A stretch of 64,000 nucleotides of DNA. Source: Zoogloea sp041917255 (GTDB taxonomy: Bacteria; Pseudomonadota; Gammaproteobacteria; Burkholderiales; Rhodocyclaceae). Below are positions 26,763-34,986 of the stretch, piece after piece. The notes under the pieces were generated by a model. The model worked only from the letters and a program-made list of their open reading frames with translations. It did not search any database and was not told the DNA's origin. The position numbers and the translations under genes are program-made. How positions within the stretch are numbered: position 1 is the stretch's first letter; every line of letters begins with the position of its first letter. The stretch is from assembly GCA_041917255.1 (NCBI GenBank), contig JAYRYA010000008.1, positions 62,001 through 126,000 of the forward strand, read 5' to 3'.

Positions 26763-27312
26763 TGTGACGGATCTCGGTTTTCATCTCCTCGACGTTGCCG
26801 TCGAAATTGCCGCAGTTCATCATCGATACTCCGAACACGTAGGCGTAGAGCAGCACGCTTCGCGTCGATGCTTCATGAACTGCCAGACCGCAGGCGATGA
26901 ACAGATCCCTGGCGCAGTTGAGGCGGGCGGTATCGACTTCCTCGACAGTCTGCTGAGCCGCTCTGTCGCGGCGGGCCCAGTCACGCATGGCCAGCTCGAT
27001 GAGGATGCCCTTGTTGTTCCGGCTGGTGCTGTAGACGTCGATGACGTGGTACAGCTGAGCTTCCTCCCGGCCGGGCTCGGGTCGCGTCTGCTTGACGATG
27101 TCGCGGATGCGACCGTCCTTCCAGGTTTCAAGCACGGCGTCGAGGAGATCCTGACGGTCCTTGAAGTGCCAGTAGAAGCTGCCCTTTGTTACGTGAAGCC
27201 GTTTGGCCAGGATTTCTACGCGGATGCTTCCCGCGCCCTCGTCGGCGAGTGTGTCGAGGGCGGCGTGGATCCAGGTGGTACGGTCGAGTTGGGCGCGAGG
27301 AGGTTTATCCAT
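26725..27312 (-). CDS. TetR-family transcriptional regulator
   Basis: A 195-residue regulator with an N-terminal helix-turn-helix at about residues 25-55 (LAKRLHVTKGSFYWHFKDRQ) and a divergent ligand-binding C-terminal domain. It is transcribed away from etfBA, the usual arrangement for a local repressor of beta-oxidation-type genes; the ligand is probably an acyl-CoA, by inference only. Its promoter carries a palindrome in the spacer (27,349-27,356). The 3' end overlaps tatD by 38 bp. Confidence 0.88.
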   Translation of the reverse strand: MDKPPRAQLDRTTWIHAALDTLADEGAGSIRVEILAKRLHVTKGSFYWHFKDRQDLLDAVLETWKDGRIRDIVKQTRPEPGREEAQLYHVIDVYSTSRNNKGILIELAMRDWARRDRAAQQTVEEVDTARLNCARDLFIACGLAVHEASTRSVLLYAYVFGVSMMNCGNFDGNVEEMKTEIRHIIARSKTPSTPA

Positions 27313-27337
27313 ACGCAGTAGTATTGACGCTTATTGC

Positions 27338-27366
27338 TCCATACGCTACCGTACGGAAAGTGACAA
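27338..27366 (-). promoter_or_regulatory. TetR gene promoter with palindromic operator in the spacer
   Basis: On the minus strand TTGTCA (27366-27361) and TATGGA (27343-27338) are 17 bp apart, a good sigma-70 promoter 26 nt before the TetR start. The spacer holds the perfect palindrome CCGTACGG at 27,349-27,356. On the plus strand TTGACG (27324-27329) with TACCGT 17 bp later forms a weaker promoter toward etfB whose -10 overlaps the same palindrome. One bound repressor could therefore control both directions. Confidence 0.5.
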
Positions 27367-27539
27367 AGCAAGGTTTGCTGTGAGATGCTAGCCTGCTTTA
27401 GGCCACTGCGGTGCACGCCGGTGTTTGGCGGCAGGCGCAGGGCAACAAAAGAGGTTGTCGGCCCCAGGCGGGAAGGAACTCCCGATGAGTCGGCATGCCG
27501 AAAACGATGGAGAACGTCTGATATGGAAGGAGCGCAGCA

Positions 27540-28289
27540 TTGAAGATTCTGGTTCCCGTTAAACGCGTGGTCGACTACAACGTCAAAGTTCGCGTCAAGA
27601 GCGACGGTTCCGGCGTGGATATCGCCAACGTCAAGATGTCCATGAACCCCTTCGACGAGATCGCTGTTGAAGAAGCCGTGCGCCTGAAGGAGGCCGGTGT
27701 GGCGACCGAAGTCGTCGCGGTGTCCTGCGGCGTGGGTGCCTGCCAGGAAACCCTGCGTACCGCGATGGCCATCGGCGCCGACCGCGGCATCCTCGTCGAG
27801 ACCGACGTGGAACTGCAGCCCCTTGCCGTTGCCAAGCTGCTCAAGGCGCTGTGCGACAAGGAACAACCTCAGGTGGTGATCTGCGGCAAGCAGGCCATCG
27901 ACGACGACGCCAATCAAACCGGCCAGATGCTCTCTGCGCTGATGGGTTGGCCGCAGGCCACCTTCGCCTCGAAGGTTGCGGTGGGCAGCGGCAAGGCCAC
28001 CGTCACCCGTGAAATCGACGGCGGCCTCGAGACCCTCGAGATCGCGCTGCCTGCGGTGGTGACCACCGACCTGCGCCTGAATGAGCCGCGTTACGCGACG
28101 CTGCCCAACATCATGAAGGCCAAGAAGAAGCCGCTGGAAACCGTCAAGCCCGCCGATCTGGGCGTTGATGTGGCACCGCGTCTGACAACCCTTAAAGTTG
28201 TCGAGCCGCCCAAGCGCAGCGCGGGTGTGATGGTGGCTGATGTGGGTCAGCTGGTCGAAAAACTCAAGAACGAAGCGAAGGTGCTGTGA
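27540..28289 (+). CDS. etfB: Electron transfer flavoprotein beta subunit (TTG start)
   Basis: With EtfA forms the FAD/AMP protein that takes electrons from acyl-CoA dehydrogenases and passes them to ETF:quinone oxidoreductase. The 249-residue product begins with the canonical MKILVPVKRVVDYNVKVRVK and contains the AMP-site region CGKQAIDDDANQTGQM. The start codon is TTG at 27540; no ATG fits, and GGAAGGAG at 27525-27532 lies at the right distance. A UUG start on a highly expressed gene is unusual. The end overlaps the etfA start. Confidence 0.95.
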   Translation: MKILVPVKRVVDYNVKVRVKSDGSGVDIANVKMSMNPFDEIAVEEAVRLKEAGVATEVVAVSCGVGACQETLRTAMAIGADRGILVETDVELQPLAVAKLLKALCDKEQPQVVICGKQAIDDDANQTGQMLSALMGWPQATFASKVAVGSGKATVTREIDGGLETLEIALPAVVTTDLRLNEPRYATLPNIMKAKKKPLETVKPADLGVDVAPRLTTLKVVEPPKRSAGVMVADVGQLVEKLKNEAKVL

Positions 28290-29230
28290 TGACGGTTCTG
28301 GTTGTTGCCGAACACGATAACGCGTCCCTCAAGGCCGCAACGCTCAATACGATCAGTGCCGCTGCCAAGCTGGGTGGTGATCTGGCGGTGCTGGTTTCCG
28401 GTTCCGGCAGCGGCGCTGCTGCGGAAGCGGCCGCCAAGGTGGCAGGTGTCGCCAAGGTGCTGGTGGCTGACGCGGCAGCTTTTGCCGATCAGCCCGCCGA
28501 AAACCTCGCTGCTCAGATCGTGGCAGTCGTCAAGGCCGCTGGCGGTGCGATCAGCCATGTGCTCGCCCCGGCGACCACCTTTGGCAAGAACGTGCTGCCG
28601 CGCGTCGCCGCGCTGCTGGATGTGGCCCAGATTTCCGATATCGTCGGCATCGAGTCAGCGGACACCTTCGTGCGCCCGATCTACGCGGGCAACGCGCTGG
28701 CCACGGTCAAGTCTGCCGATGCAGTCAAGGTCATCACCGTGCGTACGACTGCTTTCGAAGCAGCGGGCGAGGGCGGTTCCGGCGTCGTCGAGCAGGTGGC
28801 TGCAGTGGCGGATGCGGGCCTCAGCAAGCTGGTTGGCCGCGAACTCACCAAGTCTGCGCGTCCTGAGCTTGGTGCCGCCAAGATCATCGTCTCGGGCGGT
28901 CGCGGCATGGGTAGCAGCGAGAACTACCACAAGGTGCTCGAGCCCCTCGCCGACAAGCTGGGCGCTGCGCTTGGTGCCAGTCGTGCGGCGGTCGATGCAG
29001 GCTATGTCCCGAACGACTATCAGGTTGGCCAGACCGGCAAGATCGTCGCCCCGCAGCTGTACGTGGCGGTCGGCATCTCCGGCGCAATCCAGCACTTGGC
29101 CGGCATGAAGGATTCCAAGGTGATCGTGGCGATCAACAAGGATCCCGAAGCCCCGATCTTCCAGGTGGCCGACTACGGCCTCGTGGCCGATCTGTTCGAC
29201 GCGGTTCCGCAACTGGTTTCCGCAGTCTGA
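28289..29230 (+). CDS. etfA: Electron transfer flavoprotein alpha subunit
   Basis: FAD-binding partner of EtfB. The 313-residue protein has the C-terminal FAD domain with GGRGMGSSENYHKVLEPLA, DAGYVPNDYQVGQTGK, GISGAIQHLAGM and AINKDPEAPIFQVADYG, all diagnostic. ATG 28289 overlaps the etfB stop (TGATG); a GTG 3 nt earlier would add one residue. A 23-nt gap leads to the CbiM-like gene and the acyl-CoA dehydrogenase, so the electron donor and acceptor are cotranscribed. Confidence 0.96.
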   Translation: MTVLVVAEHDNASLKAATLNTISAAAKLGGDLAVLVSGSGSGAAAEAAAKVAGVAKVLVADAAAFADQPAENLAAQIVAVVKAAGGAISHVLAPATTFGKNVLPRVAALLDVAQISDIVGIESADTFVRPIYAGNALATVKSADAVKVITVRTTAFEAAGEGGSGVVEQVAAVADAGLSKLVGRELTKSARPELGAAKIIVSGGRGMGSSENYHKVLEPLADKLGAALGASRAAVDAGYVPNDYQVGQTGKIVAPQLYVAVGISGAIQHLAGMKDSKVIVAINKDPEAPIFQVADYGLVADLFDAVPQLVSAV

Positions 29231-29253
29231 CAAACCCCGTCGGGACCGCTTGA

Positions 29254-29916
29254 ATGAACTTCGCGCCCGACCTCTTCTCCACCGCGTGGCACGTTGGAGC
29301 CATTTGTTGTGGGGTGGGGGTCGGGGCGTGGGTTTATCGGACGGCGCCGTGGCGGCGCCTGCTCGACGCACATCAGCTCAATGCGGTGCTGGGCGCTGCG
29401 GTGATCCTCACGCTGCTGTGGAGCATGAATGCCGGCGTCAAGCCCGGTCTCAATCTGCATCTACTGGGCGCGATGGCGAGCATGCTGATCTTCGGTCCGC
29501 AACTGGCGCTCGTGGTCGTGGCGCTGGCACTTGCCGGCATTACGTTCAACGGCAGCGCCGAGTGGTCAGCGTATCCGCTCAACCTGCTGGTGATGGGTAT
29601 CGTACCGGTGCTGGTAGGGCGGTTCTACTTCAGCCTTGTGGAGCGCTGGCTGCCCAAGCACTTCTTTGTCTATATCTTCATCAATGCCTTCATCGGCGCC
29701 GCGGCGGTTGTCCTGGTTCAGGGCGTCGTGGCATCGATGATGCTCTTTGCCGCCGGTGCTTACCCGGCGGATCTGCTGCTGTCCGAGTATCTGCCCTTCT
29801 TTTTGTTGCTTGGCTTCGCGGAAGCCTGGCTGTCGGGTATGGCGCTCACATTGCTGGTGGTTTACCGCCCGGAATGGGTCGCGAGTTTTGACGACCGCAG
29901 TTATCTGAATCAGTAA
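29254..29916 (+). CDS. CbiM-like energy-coupling-factor permease/membrane protein
   Basis: A 220-residue protein with about six hydrophobic helices (starting near residues 12, 44, 70, 88, 130, 180). It resembles the CbiM/ECF-type substrate-binding membrane proteins (LHLLGAMASMLIFGPQLALV, FNGSAEWSAYPLNLLVMGIVP). Classical CbiM takes up cobalt and needs CbiN/Q/O partners, none of which are next to it. The N-terminal metal-binding histidine motif of true CbiM is not visible. It is embedded between etfA and an acyl-CoA dehydrogenase gene, a placement not explained by metal uptake. Substrate unknown. Confidence 0.7.
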   Translation: MNFAPDLFSTAWHVGAICCGVGVGAWVYRTAPWRRLLDAHQLNAVLGAAVILTLLWSMNAGVKPGLNLHLLGAMASMLIFGPQLALVVVALALAGITFNGSAEWSAYPLNLLVMGIVPVLVGRFYFSLVERWLPKHFFVYIFINAFIGAAAVVLVQGVVASMMLFAAGAYPADLLLSEYLPFFLLLGFAEAWLSGMALTLLVVYRPEWVASFDDRSYLNQ

Positions 29917-29969
29917 GCCGGCCCTGCAAGGTCGTAAGTCCAAAACAACTAGAGTGGAGAAAAAATACG

Positions 29970-31766
29970 ATGAGCAGTTATAACGCCCCTATCCGTGACA
30001 TGCAATTTGTCATGCGCGAACTGGCTGACCTCGACGCCGTAGCCGCACTGCCTGGCTGCGAGGACGCCTCCCCGGACGTGGTGGATGCGATCCTTGAAGA
30101 GGCCGGCAAGTTCGCCAACGGCGTGCTGGCCCCCCTCAACCGCGCAGGTGACACCATTGGTGCCAAGTGGGACAACGGCGTCGTGACGACCGTGCCGGGC
30201 TGGAAGGATGCTTACACCCAGTTCGCCGAAGCCGGCTGGACTGCGCTGGCCTGCGAGCCGGAGTTCGGTGGCCAGGGCCTGCCGAAGCTGGTTTCCACCG
30301 CGGTGATGGAAATGTGGAAGTCGGCCAACATGGCCTTCTCCCTGTGCCCGATGCTCACCACCGGTGCGATCGAAGCGATCTCCCTGTGCGGTACCGATGC
30401 CCAGAAGGCTGATTACCTGCCCAAGATGGTGAGCGGCGAATGGACCGGCACCATGAACCTCACCGAGCCCCAGGCCGGCTCCGACCTCGCCGCCGTGCGT
30501 AGCCGCGCAGTGCCCCAGGGTGATGGCACCTACAAGGTCTTCGGTCAGAAGATCTTCATCACCTACGGTGAGCATGACATGACCGACAACATCATTCACC
30601 TGGTGTTGGCCCGCCTGCCGGATGCGCCGGAAGGCGTGAAGGGCATCTCGCTGTTCGTGGTGCCCAAGTTCCTGCTCAACGCCGACGGAACCCCAGGCGA
30701 GCGCAACGACGTGCATTGCGTGTCGATCGAGCACAAGCTCGGTATTCACGGCAGCCCGACCGCGGTGTTGGCCTTCGGCGACAACGGCGGTGCCATCGGC
30801 ACCCTGGTCGGCGAAGCCAACCGTGGCCTCGAGTACATGTTCGTGATGATGAACGAAGCTCGCTTCGCGGTCGGCATGGAAGGCCTCGCACTCTCCGAGC
30901 GTGCCTACCAGCAGGCACTGGCCTACGCGAAAGATCGTGTCCAGGGCACCGAGGCCGGCGTCCGTGGCGGCCCGAAGGTCAGCATCCTGCATCACGCCGA
31001 CGTGCGTCGTCTGCTGATGAACATGAAGTCCACCACCGAAGCAATGCGCGCGCTGGCTTACGTGGTCGGTTCGGCCACTGACATGGCTCACTACCACGCC
31101 GACCAAGCCGTGCGTGCCCGCAGCCAGGCCTTCGTTGATCTGATGATCCCGGTGGTCAAGGGCTGGTGCACCGAGAACGCCAACCTCATCACCTCCGATG
31201 GCGTACAGGTGCATGGCGGCATGGGCTTCATCGAAGAAACCGGCGCTGCCCAGCACTACCGTGACGCCCGCATCACCGCGATTTACGAAGGCACCACTGC
31301 CATCCAGGCCAATGACCTGATCGGCCGCAAGATCGCCCGCGAAGGCGGCCTGACCGCCAAGGCGCTGATCGCAGAGATGCGCAAGGTCGAAGCCCAACTG
31401 GCGGAAGCCGCAGGCGATGAGTTTGCAGCAATCCGCAAGTCCCTGTCGGCCGGCGTGACCGCGGTGGAAGAGGCGGTAGATTACATTGTTGCAACCTACG
31501 GCAAGGACATCAAAGCGGCCTCCGTCGGTTCCGTGCCCTTCCTGAAGCTCCTCGGTATCGTTGCCGGCGGCTGGCAGATGGCCCGTGCAGCGCTCGTCTC
31601 CGCCCGTCGGCTGGCCGAAGGTAGCGGTGATGCGTCGTTCTACAAGACCAAGATCACCACCGCGCGCTTCTACGCCGACCATGTGCTGTCGCAGGCTCCG
31701 GGCCTGGCCTATACGGTGGTCAATGGTGCTGCCGGTGCACTCGATCTGGCGGAAGATCAGTTCTGA
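29970..31766 (+). CDS. Acyl-CoA dehydrogenase, long form (DmdC-like)
   Basis: FAD enzyme oxidising an acyl-CoA thioester and passing electrons to ETF. At 598 residues it is longer than the usual 380-400, with an N-terminal extension (about 1-60) and a C-terminal helical domain (about 465-598), as in the DmdC/long FadE-type group. Visible motifs: MNLTEPQAGSDLA (FAD/substrate), GIHGSPTAVLAFGD, VHGGMGFIEET and the catalytic glutamate in AIYEGTTAIQAND. ATG 29970 follows a GAGTGGAGA purine stretch. The substrate could be a medium/long-chain, branched or aromatic acyl-CoA and cannot be fixed. Confidence 0.93.
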   Translation: MSSYNAPIRDMQFVMRELADLDAVAALPGCEDASPDVVDAILEEAGKFANGVLAPLNRAGDTIGAKWDNGVVTTVPGWKDAYTQFAEAGWTALACEPEFGGQGLPKLVSTAVMEMWKSANMAFSLCPMLTTGAIEAISLCGTDAQKADYLPKMVSGEWTGTMNLTEPQAGSDLAAVRSRAVPQGDGTYKVFGQKIFITYGEHDMTDNIIHLVLARLPDAPEGVKGISLFVVPKFLLNADGTPGERNDVHCVSIEHKLGIHGSPTAVLAFGDNGGAIGTLVGEANRGLEYMFVMMNEARFAVGMEGLALSERAYQQALAYAKDRVQGTEAGVRGGPKVSILHHADVRRLLMNMKSTTEAMRALAYVVGSATDMAHYHADQAVRARSQAFVDLMIPVVKGWCTENANLITSDGVQVHGGMGFIEETGAAQHYRDARITAIYEGTTAIQANDLIGRKIAREGGLTAKALIAEMRKVEAQLAEAAGDEFAAIRKSLSAGVTAVEEAVDYIVATYGKDIKAASVGSVPFLKLLGIVAGGWQMARAALVSARRLAEGSGDASFYKTKITTARFYADHVLSQAPGLAYTVVNGAAGALDLAEDQF

Positions 31767-31800
31767 TGCTGGGCTGATCGTCGGTTTTTGATCGCTAGAA

Positions 31801-31834
31801 AAAATGCCGTTCAGCGTAGGCTGAACGGCATTTT
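31801..31834 (+). terminator. Rho-independent terminator of the etf/acyl-CoA dehydrogenase operon
   Basis: Perfect 15-bp inverted repeat: left arm 31,801-31,815, loop GTAG at 31,816-31,819, right arm 31,820-31,834, ending in TTTT and followed by CATTTG. It lies 35 nt after the dehydrogenase stop. Because the stem is flanked by As on the left it can also work on the minus strand for the convergent lipoprotein gene. Confidence 0.9.
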
Positions 31835-31967
31835 CATTTGATCTCAGCACTTTCGAAGATTAGATTCGATCGTGGTTCATGTCATGGATCTCCGGGACAT
31901 GCGTTTTATAAAGCTTATTTCGTTTTAATCTCTAATCGCCGGCTTCGATGAGATTGCGGGAGACAAA

Positions 31968-32804
31968 CTACTTTTCAGCTTCCAGTTTTTCCACGACGAA
32001 CGAATCGATGATCCGATCGACCAGACTCTGGACTTTCATGTACTCGGCGTTTTGGCTGATCCGCGCCCCGTACATATGGCCGAACGCAAGGTAGAAGTAA
32101 TAGTTCGAATCGCCTACCGGGAGCAGCCAGACATCGTTCTCGTCCATGCCCGGTACGGTTGGGCTTCTTTCGCGCAAATGCACCCAGCGGTTACCGTTGC
32201 GCACCACGTACTCGGTGGGCTCCAGGAACGCTCTGAAATGCGTGCCTTCGGCAATCTTTTCTGCATTGTAGTCGCGGGTCCAGGTTTCTTTAGCCAAAAT
32301 GAGATGTTCGATCGACTCGGCGCGCCGGTCCCGGATACCTAGCGTAACCGCGCCCCCGGCGGTCCAGTCACCGCAGAATTCATCGAAAGTCATGAAGTCA
32401 TAGCCGGAGTAGGCGTTTCTGCGCTTGGTGCCGAGGATCTGGAATGCTGCGGTTACGCCGGGGTGGGGAGGGGGATAATCACGCCGATTCAATATGTAAC
32501 CCGGTACAGGCGGATTCGGGATCTTCGCCTCGCCACTGGTATACGTCACCATCTCGAATCGGACATCGCTCGGCTCGGCACCAGTGTAACAAGCGCTGAT
32601 ATTGACTCCGTCCAAGTAGGCGTGGGAAACGCGGTACTCTTCAAACAGGTTGAGCTTGTAGTACTTGAGAGTCAAGTCCCGTGGGGCGCGAGGTGATGAT
32701 GGCAACGGCTGATCAATCCGAGCTTGGAGTGACTTGACTGTGCAACCTGACACTGCCGTGGTCAGGACCCAAGAGAGTAGCAAAATGGGTATTGGCATGT
32801 TCAT
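31968..32804 (-). CDS. Predicted lipoprotein, candidate second immunity protein
   Basis: A 278-residue protein with a lipobox AVSGC (lipidated Cys21). No known family was recognised. The C-terminal 85 residues contain EYVVRNGNRWVHLRERS and end LVDRIIDSFVVEKLE. The same layout occurs in the next upstream gene (EIIVINGRIWIRD ... LMDELISSLRI), suggesting the two are distant members of one family. It is the last gene of the minus-strand group behind the CdiA/FhaB-like gene, 233 nt after its neighbour, and is AT-richer than the core genes. Periplasmic location fits protection against a lipase that attacks membranes. Start: ATG 32804; a second ATG at 32798 is possible. Confidence 0.6.
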   Translation of the reverse strand: MNMPIPILLLSWVLTTAVSGCTVKSLQARIDQPLPSSPRAPRDLTLKYYKLNLFEEYRVSHAYLDGVNISACYTGAEPSDVRFEMVTYTSGEAKIPNPPVPGYILNRRDYPPPHPGVTAAFQILGTKRRNAYSGYDFMTFDEFCGDWTAGGAVTLGIRDRRAESIEHLILAKETWTRDYNAEKIAEGTHFRAFLEPTEYVVRNGNRWVHLRERSPTVPGMDENDVWLLPVGDSNYYFYLAFGHMYGARISQNAEYMKVQSLVDRIIDSFVVEKLEAEK

Positions 32805-33037
32805 TTCGCTCTGCTCTCCAATCGTCGGCGTAGATGTTCAAGTTGATCAAGTCGGGCGTCGCTCTGTGCTGACTCATAATCTATGCTTGGTAGAGTCCGT
32901 TCTTGTTAGAAGAGTTGTCGGTAGAAGGTCCGGGTAGTGTTTTGGAGTTTTCATAAAGCGTCTTTATGCTATTTTTTCCTCGATTTCTATCCTTCTAAAT
33001 ATAATTGAAGTTCGGGGGCTTTTACATAAATTGCAAG

Positions 33038-34033
33038 TTACTGATTGGATGGAAGTGCTTCGCGAACTGGTAGGGGAGCAGGCGCCGCACGTTCAATCAC
33101 GAAAGGATCAGGAGTGCTGTCGTTATCAGTCCTTGCTATGCGCAAAGAAGAGATCAGCTCGTCCATCAATGCTGCCGCACGTTTAATGGCCTCAGGGTGA
33201 TTGGAGGGGTCAGGATTGGCGTTGTAGTTGTAAGTGGGTAGCCCAAAACTCAATCCGAGCATTCGATCTTTAGATAACCGGGTCTTGTAATAGAAAATTC
33301 TGTCAGAGTCGCTATCCATCGCATCGCGAATCCAGATCCGGCCGTTGATGACGATGATCTCCGAGTTAAGATAAATTTTGTTGTCTGATCCGTTAAGAAT
33401 TTGTCCAGAGAGGATTGCGTCTTCGACATTTTTATCTGGAATAATCTGACCTCGCATTATATCTTGTGAGAGTTGGCGGAGCTTCTCGGGTGTTGAAAAT
33501 TCCAGTTGTTCTTGGGGTTTGAGGATGCGGTATATTATGCTAAGTCCATATTTATTGCAGTCTTTAAAGGGGTTAATTTGAAGGGCTCTTTTGCATTGAT
33601 CCCAGCTGAGGTCTGCTAGTCTTAGTTTTCCGTTCTCTCTCAAGATTAATTTTTGCATGTCCGTGTCGGGTTTTGATGTTTCCGTATAAGGCCATATCCA
33701 GCTTCCAATGGCGGCCGGTGCGTCTGGGACAATCATGGTTATAACGAAACTATCTACCTCTATCCTATAGTGCTCGCCCGGATTTAATAGCTTTTCTGAT
33801 GCAATGTTTACGTGTGGGAAAAAGTGTGGTGGGGCTGTCTCATATAGGCGACGAAGCGCGACTACGTCGTCCCGATTAATGCCGTATCGACGCATGTGTT
33901 GGTAAATTGATTCGCGCTGGTTGTTAAATATTTTTAAGTCATTTTTCTTTTCATTTTCTGTGGTTGATGCTATTTCCGAAAATACAATCATAATTATGGA
34001 AAATATTATCAATGATATGGTTTTAAGGTGCAT
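33038..34033 (-). CDS. Signal-peptide protein directly behind the toxin gene, candidate immunity protein
   Basis: A 331-residue protein with an N-terminal hydrophobic signal peptide (about residues 5-22, rich in Ile and Phe) and no other membrane segment, so probably periplasmic. It starts 2 nt after the stop of the 3,993-residue CdiA/FhaB-like gene. Codon use is clearly AT-richer (Asn, Ile, Lys) than the rest of the window, a sign of recent transfer. It lacks a known motif. Position and export match immunity proteins that guard against periplasm-acting toxins. It shares with the downstream lipoprotein a C-terminal pattern (EIIVINGRIWIRD; LMDELISSLRI). Confidence 0.65.
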   Translation of the reverse strand: MHLKTISLIIFSIIMIVFSEIASTTENEKKNDLKIFNNQRESIYQHMRRYGINRDDVVALRRLYETAPPHFFPHVNIASEKLLNPGEHYRIEVDSFVITMIVPDAPAAIGSWIWPYTETSKPDTDMQKLILRENGKLRLADLSWDQCKRALQINPFKDCNKYGLSIIYRILKPQEQLEFSTPEKLRQLSQDIMRGQIIPDKNVEDAILSGQILNGSDNKIYLNSEIIVINGRIWIRDAMDSDSDRIFYYKTRLSKDRMLGLSFGLPTYNYNANPDPSNHPEAIKRAAALMDELISSLRIARTDNDSTPDPFVIERAAPAPLPVREALPSNQ

Positions 34034-34035
34034 TC

Positions 34036-34986
34036 TTACTTTTCATCCTTCTTTAAGCTTGACCACTGATACGGGAGCGTGTGGGGACTTTTCTCAATGC
34101 TGCAAATTAAGTCGGATAGGCAGGGGGTACTTAGGAGCGCTGGCAATAGATTTAATGGTGATGAAAGTGAACGAAGGCCGACTATTTGTGGGACGAGGTC
34201 ATTGGGGGCGTCACGGTAGCGATTTTTTTCATTGATCAGATCGCCAATGTTCTTCTCCTTCATCACAAGGTTGGTTGTCTGCATCGTATTTGCTCCAGCA
34301 TGAAAAACGACGGCATTGTTATTTAATGTCTTTGAACTTGACCCCGATGCCGCCTGCACAAATTCAGCTCCACCACGACTATGGGTCACCCAATTTACTT
34401 GCTGGCCGCTCGTCTGAATGTACTCCAACTGGTCGCGAAGACCGACTACCGACTCTGATTCGATCCCAAGCTTGGTCATAAGGGCGCTCCACACATCGAT
34501 AACGAAACCTTGTGTCGGCGCATAGGACAAAATGTACCGATCGACTGGCGTGTAGGGTGTATTGCTGCCAGTTTGAGTGTTGATAATCGATTGTTTTTTC
34601 CTTGCCGCTGCATCCACATGAGTCAGCATCAGCGCTGCTGCGTAGTCGGACTTATTGTCCATTCCATTTCGTGCGGCGAATTCTGTAAACCAGTACTTGT
34701 TTTCCACACGCGTATTTGCGATCGCCAAAGCTTCTGTGCCTATTTTCATAATGAGGTAGGCGTCTCTTTTGTTCCGTTTGTCGATCACGCCATAGGGATC
34801 AGCACTGTATTCTGGGGTCTTGGGTGATTCAACCTTGTCGTTCACGCTGCTCTTGACATCTGGATGCGACGTTTTTATCAGTTCAAGATAGCTCTGGAGT
34901 TCATCCTTGTGCGCTCGTGTGAGATCGCTGGCCTTGTCGGAGATTGCGGCCTTTCGGGCCTCTGCTGAGGAATACGTTGACATCAT
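34036..34986 (-). other. C-terminal lipase-like toxin domain of the exoprotein
   Basis: The 316 residues after the DLYN motif (34,987-34,998). The lipase core begins near residue 3,820 and contains VNWVTHSRGGAEF (Ser3880, codon 34,378-34,380), then NNAVVFHAGA, RDAPNDLVP (candidate Asp3940) and SPHTLPY (candidate His3979). In alpha/beta hydrolases of the class-3 lipase kind the order is Ser, Asp, His with Asp followed by VP, as here. The base composition becomes AT-richer towards the 3' end, in line with exchange of toxin cassettes. The boundary resembles the (Q/E)LYN junction of Burkholderia CdiA. Confidence 0.7.

Noticed and set aside
32952..32977. Hairpin CATAAAG/CTTTATG with a following T run between the two candidate immunity genes
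   Set aside because: The U-tract faces the plus strand while both neighbours are on the minus strand, and the stem is short and AT-rich, so it is not called a terminator.
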